Below, piece after piece: positions 59,089-64,000 of a stretch of DNA of 64,000 nucleotides (position 1 is the stretch's first letter; every line of letters begins with the position of its first letter). The stretch spans positions 35,943 through 99,942 of the forward strand of contig NZ_BOQN01000068.1 of assembly GCF_018332695.1 (NCBI RefSeq), read 5' to 3'. Below the pieces are notes generated by a model, which saw nothing but the letters and a program-made list of their open reading frames with translations, was not told the DNA's origin and searched no databases. This DNA comes from Paractinoplanes toevensis. Lineage in GTDB: Bacteria > Actinomycetota > Actinomycetes > Mycobacteriales > Micromonosporaceae. Both the position numbers and the translations under genes were made by a program.

Positions 59089-61833
59089 TCACCGCGTGGT
59101 GCAGGTGATGACCGGCGGCGGGTTGTTCACCCCGGCCGTGCCGGCGATGAAGCCGAAGCTGGTGGAGCCGCCGGCCGGCAGTGCACCGTTGTAGGCGGCG
59201 TTGGACACCGCCACGTTCGGCCCGGTCTGGGTGTGGGTTCCGTTCCAGACCTGACTGATGACCTGACCGTCGGGAAAGGTCCAGGTCACCGTCCAGCCGC
59301 TGATCGCCGCCGGCCCGGCCGTCACGACCACCTCGGCCTGGAACCCGCCGGACCAGGAACTGGTGACGGCGTACGTCGCCGTCGCGGCGGCCGGCGCGGT
59401 GGTGGTCACCGTCGGGGTCGGCGTAGCGCCCGGGCGAGCCGCCCGGTAGGTGTGGCCGGCACGAACCGCGAGCTGTACGACGTCGGACTCGGGCCGCGTG
59501 GTGGCGGGCGTGCTGCTGTCGGTGAGGTCCACCAACGTCCAGCTCTCGGAGAACAGCCGCGCACGAAGCCGCGCGGGGCCGTCGCGGTCGGCCCGGATGA
59601 CGAACTCGTCGGCCCGGCCGCTCGTCCACGCCATCGAGACGGTATAACCGCCGCGGCCGCGCAGGCCGGTGACCCGCCCGGTGGGCCAGGCATCCGGCAG
59701 CGCCGGGAGCAGGTGCAGCTCGGCGTTGTGGCTCTGCAAAAGCATCTCGGCGATGCCGGAGGTGGCGCCGAAGTTACCGTCGATCTGGAACGGCGGGTGC
59801 AGGTCGAACATGTTCGGCGCGAGCCGGTCGGTGCGTACGAGATCCCGGAACAGCTTGTGGGCGCGGGCGGCGTCCTCCAGCCGCGCCCAGAAATTGATCT
59901 TCCAGGCGAGTGACCAGCCGGTTCCGTCGTCGCCGCGCAACTCCAGGGTCCGGCGGGCGGCCTGGTAGAGCTGCGGTGTGCCGCGCTTGGTGATCTGGTT
60001 GCTGGGATGCAGGCCGTACAGGTGCGAGACGTGCCGGTGGTTCGGCTCGGTCTCGACCCAGTCGGCCAGCCATTCCTGGATGTTCCCGCGGGAGCCGACG
60101 CGCATCGGGGGCAGTCGGTCGCGGACCGCCCGGATCCGGGTGCGGAGGTCGGCATCGGTGGCCAGGACCTCGCCGGCCCGCGCGCACGCGTCGAACAGGT
60201 CCCGCAGGATCTGGTTGTCCATGGTGGGCCCGGCGCAGACGCTGGCGTCCGCGTGGTGCGGCAGCTCCGGCGAGTTCGACGGGTTGGTGACCAGATAACC
60301 GCGGGACGGGTCGGCGACCAGGGTGTCCACGAAGAACTGGGCGGCGCCCCGCAGGGCCGGGTAGTTGGCCCGCAGGAACTCGAGGTCGCCGGTGAACTGG
60401 TAGTGGTCCCAGATCATGGTGGCGAGCCAGGCGCCACCGGTCTGCCACATGCCCCACAGCGCGCCGTCGACGACCGAGGAGCCACGCCAGGCATCGGTGT
60501 TGTGGTGCGCGACCCAGCCGCCGGCGCCGTACTGAACCTGCGCCGTACGCGCACCGGTCACGGTCAGGTCTTTGATCAGGTCGAAGACCGGCAGGAAGCA
60601 CTCCCCCAGGTTCGTCGTGTCGGCCGGCCAGTAGTTCATCGGCAGGTTGGCGTTGAGCGTGTACTTGGAGTCCCACTGCGGCGCCGTCGAGTCGTTCCAG
60701 ATGCCTTGCAGGTTGGCCGGCTGGGTGCCGGGACGGGACGAAGAGATCAACAGGTACCGGCCGTACTGGAACAGCAGGGCGGCGAACTGCGGGTCGTTCT
60801 GGCCGGCGTGCTGCGCGATCCGTACGTCGGTGGTCTGGTCGGCCGCCGCGGTCCGGCCGAGATCGATGGTGACCCGGCCGAACAGCGCCTGGTAGTCGGC
60901 CAGGTGCCGGCTGCGCAGCTGGTCGTACGCGATGGCCCGGGCGGCGTTGAGCCGGCTCCGGGCGATCCCCTGGTAGTCGCCGTTCACGGTCCGGTAGTTG
61001 ACGTAGCTGGAGCCGATCGACACGAGGATGGTCACGCTGGTGGCGCCGGATATCCGCAGCGTGCCGCCGGAGCTGGTCACGGTGCCGCCGGTGGCGACGG
61101 CCTGGGCCAGCGCGAGGAACCGGACGGAGCCGGTGACGCCCTCCATGCTGCCGGAGATGCCGTCCAGGGCGATGGTGGACCCGTCCGGGCTGGAGACCGT
61201 GGTGCGTTGCGGACTGTCGAACGTGGCCGTGACGCTGACGGCAGCGGCGCGGTCGGCCGTCAACCGCACCACGATGACCTGGTCCGGAGCACTCGCGAAC
61301 ACCTCGCGCTGGTAACGCACGCCGCCGGACACGTAGGTCAGCGAGGCGGTCGCCGTGCTGAGATCGAGGGTCCGGTCGTACTGCGACGTCGTGCCGGCCG
61401 GGAAGGCAATCCGCAGGTTGCCGACGGTCTGGTAGGCCAGCTGCCCACCCGGGTTACCCATCATCGTCTGGTTGATCAGGTTCTGGGCCGGGCCCCACTG
61501 GTCGGTGAAGACCAGCCGCCGGATCTCGGCCAGCGCCGCGGCGCCGCGGGTGTTGCTGGAGTCGTACGGCCCGCCGGCCCAGACGGTGTCCTCGTTGAGC
61601 TGCAACCGCTCGGCGTCGACATTGCCGAACACCATGGCGCCGAGGCGGCCGTTGCCGATCGGGAGGGCGCGCAGCCAGTCGGTGCCGGCCGGCTTGTCGT
61701 ACCGCAGGATCAGGTCATCGGCGGCCGACGCGGAGACGGCCTCGGTGCCGGCACTCCAACCGGCCGGAACCAGCGCGGCGCCGACGCCGGCTGCCCCGGC
61801 CGCGAGGAGGTGGCGGCGGGTCACTGGGCTCAT
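59089..61833 (-). CDS. secreted GH95 alpha-L-fucosidase-type hydrolase with C-terminal CBM2
   Basis: 914 residues. Tat-type signal TRRHLLAAGAAGVGAALVP, cleavage near residue 30. GH95 body (about 40-780): LPIGNGRLGAMVFG, ERLQLNEDTVWAGGPYD, NLQGIWND, NANLPMNYWPADTTNLGEC, HVSHLYGLHPSNQIT and FDLHPPFQIDGNFGATSGIAEML, all standard family landmarks, with an (alpha/alpha)6 barrel. A Thr/Pro linker leads to CBM2 (about 825-914: SSWSGGFQAEVVVTAG ... SGWTVTWTFPDGQVISQVWNG). GH95 members cleave alpha-1,2-L-fucosyl or alpha-L-galactosyl ends, e.g. of xyloglucan, and the CBM2 would hold it on cellulose or xylan. Confidence 0.9.
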   Translation of the reverse strand: MSPVTRRHLLAAGAAGVGAALVPAGWSAGTEAVSASAADDLILRYDKPAGTDWLRALPIGNGRLGAMVFGNVDAERLQLNEDTVWAGGPYDSSNTRGAAALAEIRRLVFTDQWGPAQNLINQTMMGNPGGQLAYQTVGNLRIAFPAGTTSQYDRTLDLSTATASLTYVSGGVRYQREVFASAPDQVIVVRLTADRAAAVSVTATFDSPQRTTVSSPDGSTIALDGISGSMEGVTGSVRFLALAQAVATGGTVTSSGGTLRISGATSVTILVSIGSSYVNYRTVNGDYQGIARSRLNAARAIAYDQLRSRHLADYQALFGRVTIDLGRTAAADQTTDVRIAQHAGQNDPQFAALLFQYGRYLLISSSRPGTQPANLQGIWNDSTAPQWDSKYTLNANLPMNYWPADTTNLGECFLPVFDLIKDLTVTGARTAQVQYGAGGWVAHHNTDAWRGSSVVDGALWGMWQTGGAWLATMIWDHYQFTGDLEFLRANYPALRGAAQFFVDTLVADPSRGYLVTNPSNSPELPHHADASVCAGPTMDNQILRDLFDACARAGEVLATDADLRTRIRAVRDRLPPMRVGSRGNIQEWLADWVETEPNHRHVSHLYGLHPSNQITKRGTPQLYQAARRTLELRGDDGTGWSLAWKINFWARLEDAARAHKLFRDLVRTDRLAPNMFDLHPPFQIDGNFGATSGIAEMLLQSHNAELHLLPALPDAWPTGRVTGLRGRGGYTVSMAWTSGRADEFVIRADRDGPARLRARLFSESWTLVDLTDSSTPATTRPESDVVQLAVRAGHTYRAARPGATPTPTVTTTAPAAATATYAVTSSWSGGFQAEVVVTAGPAAISGWTVTWTFPDGQVISQVWNGTHTQTGPNVAVSNAAYNGALPAGGSTSFGFIAGTAGVNNPPPVITCTTR

Positions 61834-62545
61834 GGTGGACCTCTCGGGATGCGGGCTGAAGACAGCATACGTATTGCCTTTTGTCGATGTTAACCTTCAC
61901 AACCGCGCCGCCGGGACCGGTGGAACTTTCACGCTCGGCACATAGAGCCACCGATCCCCCGCTGAAAAATGGTTACGCATCGCCGGAGCCGATGACCGGG
62001 ATTTTTCACGACACTCCGCCGCAGGTCACAACACATCGAAGAATGGACTGACTGCACCGTTTGCCGACTGTCTATTTATCCATCAAGCAACTGCACAGGA
62101 TGGCGCAATCCGCAATTGAGCAGTTCCCGCAGAACATTTTCCTGCAGTGCCGCTCCGCCCGGCCGTTCAATGCCCGCAGGTCGGCCGGCCGGGCAACGCA
62201 AGCCTCTGATCAGGGGTTTCGCCCTCCGCTGCGCGGATTCGGCCGGAGCTAAAAACTTCCTTCGGTCTCTCTTAAATCTGTTACGGACCGGCAGTCCGCG
62301 AAGTCGCGCCCACTTCGAAATAGTTAAAGTTGCTTTATCGGCACCGGGCCGGTTGAGTGGGTCCAGAGCATTAACGCCTGCGGACTTGAGATGCGTCGCT
62401 CTCTGTGCCACTCTGGCAAAGCAATTTATGGGAGCGCTCCCAAAACCATTCACCAAGTGCCGGTCCGCCGTGAGCATGCCCGGTCACCCACACCTACGGC
62501 CGCGTCCCGGTATACGTCGCGGCCCTCTTCGAGGAGCAAGATCAC
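61834..62545. other. 712-bp divergent intergenic region, relatively AT-rich
   Basis: Lies between the GH95 gene (minus) and GH10 gene (plus) and contains the CelR/CebR-type operator at 62429-62442. An ATACGTAT palindrome (61867-61874) sits 34 bp before the GH95 start. The possible ORFs inside (e.g. 62061-62252) lack ribosome sites and coding bias, so I take it as regulatory sequence. Confidence 0.6.
62429..62442. promoter_or_regulatory. CelR/CebR-type operator TGGGAGCGCTCCCA
   Basis: A perfect 14-bp palindrome identical to the site bound by Thermobifida CelR and Streptomyces CebR, LacI-family repressors released by cellobiose or cello-oligosaccharides. It lies 103 bp before the GH10 xylanase start. 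The repressor itself is not one of the two LacI proteins in this window as far as can be told. Confidence 0.88.
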
Positions 62546-64000
62546 ATGACAGCGCCGGTTCGTCCTCCGGGACACCGCAGACCCCTGCGACGCCGGGCCA
62601 CCTTGGTGGCCGCGGGCATCGCCGGCCTCGTCGCCGCCGGGCTCGGCATCGTCTTCACCCAGTCGGCCGAGGCGGCCACGACACTCGGTGCGTCGGCCGC
62701 ACAGACCGGCCGCTACTTCGGCGTCGCGATCGCCGCGTCGAAGCTCGGCAACAGCACCTACGCCAGTCTCGTCAAGACCGAGTTCAACGCGGTCACGCCC
62801 GAGAACGAGATGAAGTGGGACGCCACCGAGCCCGCACCGGGCAGCTTCACCTTCACCAACGGCGACAAGATCCTCGCCCAGGGCCAGTCCAACGGCTCGA
62901 AGATCCGCGGGCACGCGCTGCTCTGGTACCAGCAGCAGCCGGCCTGGGCGCAGTCGATGTCCGGCACCGCACTGCGCACCGCGATGATGAACCACGTCAC
63001 CAAGGTCGCCGCCCACTACCAGGGCAAGATCTACGCCTGGGACGTGGTGAACGAGGCCTTCGCCGACGGCAACAGCGGCGCACGGCGCGACTCCAACCTG
63101 CAGCGCACCGGCAACGACTGGATCGAAGCCGCGTTCCGAGCCGCCCGCGCCGCCGACCCGAACGCCAAGCTCTGCTACAACGACTACAACACCGACGGCG
63201 TCAACGCGAAGTCGACCGGCGTCTACAACATGGTCAAGGACTTCAAGGCCCGCGGCGTCCCGATCGACTGCGTCGGCTTCCAGTCCCACCTCGGCACCAG
63301 CATCCCCGGCGACTACCAGGCCAACCTGCAGCGCTTCGCCGGCCTCGGTGTCGACGTGCAGATCACCGAGCTCGACGTCGCCCAGGGCGCCAACCAGGCC
63401 TCGATCTACAGCACCGTGACCAAGGCCTGCCTCGCGATCTCCCGCTGCACCGGCATCACGGTCTGGGGTGTGCGCGACAGCGACTCGTGGCGCACCGGTG
63501 AGAACCCACTGCTGTTCGACAACAGCGGCACCAAGAAGGCCGCGTACAACTCGGTGCACACCGCCCTGAACGCGGGCGGCACGACGACGCCGACCACGGC
63601 GGCGACCTCGGGCTCCGCCGGCTGCACCGCGACGCTGACCCCCGGCACCGTGTGGGGCGATCAGTACAACTCCTCGGTCACCGTGACCGGAGCCGGCACC
63701 TGGACGGTCGTCGTCGGCATCACCGCGCCGCAGAAGGTCTCCGCCACCTGGAGCGGCACCGCGAGCTGGGACTCCAGCGGCACCGTGATGACCATGAAGT
63801 CCAACGGCTCGGGCAACACCTTCGGCTTCACCACGCTGTACAACGGCAACACCAGCGCCCGGCCCCGGATCGTCTCCTGCAACGGGGACGGCGCCGGCGG
63901 GGGCACCACGCCGACCACCCCCACGACGACGGCCGCCTCGTGTGCACTGCCGTCGTCGTACCGGTGGACCTCGACCGGCGCACTCGCCACCCCGAAGTCG
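62546..64000 (+). CDS. secreted GH10 endo-xylanase-CBM2-GH62 fusion, 5' part (runs off right edge)
   Basis: 485 residues are visible with no stop; the gene continues beyond the window. GAGGAG precedes ATG 62546. Signal peptide ends near QSAEA|A (about 44). The GH10 domain (about 46-355) has WDVVNEAF with acid/base E170 and ITELDV with nucleophile E275, plus the family pattern TPENEMKWDATEP and HALLWYQQQPAW. After a Thr/Ala linker comes a CBM2-like (2b-type) domain (about 368-455, CTATLTPGTVWGDQYNSSV to PRIVSC), a Thr/Pro linker, and from C466 CALPSSYRWTSTGALATPKS, which is the start of GH62 arabinofuranosidases. One polypeptide could thus cut the xylan backbone and remove arabinose branches. 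The upstream CelR/CebR box links it to cello-oligosaccharide induction. Confidence 0.9.
   Translation, partial: MTAPVRPPGHRRPLRRRATLVAAGIAGLVAAGLGIVFTQSAEAATTLGASAAQTGRYFGVAIAASKLGNSTYASLVKTEFNAVTPENEMKWDATEPAPGSFTFTNGDKILAQGQSNGSKIRGHALLWYQQQPAWAQSMSGTALRTAMMNHVTKVAAHYQGKIYAWDVVNEAFADGNSGARRDSNLQRTGNDWIEAAFRAARAADPNAKLCYNDYNTDGVNAKSTGVYNMVKDFKARGVPIDCVGFQSHLGTSIPGDYQANLQRFAGLGVDVQITELDVAQGANQASIYSTVTKACLAISRCTGITVWGVRDSDSWRTGENPLLFDNSGTKKAAYNSVHTALNAGGTTTPTTAATSGSAGCTATLTPGTVWGDQYNSSVTVTGAGTWTVVVGITAPQKVSATWSGTASWDSSGTVMTMKSNGSGNTFGFTTLYNGNTSARPRIVSCNGDGAGGGTTPTTPTTTAASCALPSSYRWTSTGALATPKS

Noticed and set aside
62061..62252. Small ORF of 63 codons in the GH95-GH10 gap
   Set aside because: No ribosome site, composition unlike the local genes, and the region is AT-rich regulatory sequence.

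Overview
This window is high-GC DNA (strong G/C preference at third codon positions, frequent GTG/TTG starts) from a filamentous-type actinomycete. The mix of ricin-lectin/CBM-bearing secreted glycoside hydrolases, ABC sugar importers without their own ATPase, SigE-like ECF factors and a perfect CelR/CebR-type operator suggests Micromonosporaceae (Actinoplanes-like) or a close relative. That placement is inference from gene style. I saw no rRNA, tRNA, CRISPR array, transposase or phage gene.

Layout. 1-5.7 kb: 3' part of a PQQ-type quinoprotein with a cupredoxin-like tail, a 4,5-dihydroxyphthalate-decarboxylase-like solute-binding protein, an NMT1/SsuA-like lipoprotein and a GT39-type membrane glycosyltransferase. 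5.7-20.9 kb (minus strand): a polymorphic-toxin locus. A giant secreted protein with a four-fold CnaB-like/NIDO-like repeat precedes a 2247-residue secreted RHS/YD protein ending in a HINT autoprotease and a ~99-residue toxin. Downstream are an adjacent putative immunity gene, a fragment of another RHS pre-toxin region, an Imm10-like immunity gene, and a decayed copy of a toxin tail plus immunity gene. 21.2-26.4 kb: FUSC-type membrane protein, SRPBCC/zinc-ADH pair, a wrecked AraC-family gene fused to a foreign gene tail, and an alpha/beta hydrolase. 26.5-35.6 kb: two TetR regulators with recognisable palindromic operators, an ECF sigma factor with a candidate autoregulatory promoter, an O-methyltransferase, an SGNH hydrolase, an FAD monooxygenase and a NarL-type two-component pair.

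35.6-43.3 kb: an arabinose-polymer cluster. A LacI regulator heads a minus-strand operon with a clan-A (GH39-like) hydrolase and two GH54-CBM13 arabinofuranosidases with opposite domain order. A divergent Ser/Thr kinase with an extracellular ricin-lectin domain shares an intergenic region carrying two identical 12-bp palindromes. 43.4-49.7 kb: a second LacI gene and a thu-like operon (binding protein, two permeases, ThuA, Gfo/Idh/MocA oxidoreductase) with matching operators before both transcription units. 49.5-55.8 kb: TPR-GGDEF diguanylate cyclase, secreted lactonase-like propeller, and a second ABC sugar importer. 56-64 kb: an HTH-nSTAND1 ATPase, a CsbD-like small protein, a GH95-CBM2 fucosidase, and, running off the right edge, a GH10 xylanase-CBM2-GH62 fusion preceded by TGGGAGCGCTCCCA.

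The right half is therefore mostly plant-polysaccharide sensing, secretion and uptake under LacI control, while the left half is dominated by a contact/secreted toxin system. Both importers lack an ATPase gene here and presumably use a shared MsiK-type ATPase elsewhere.
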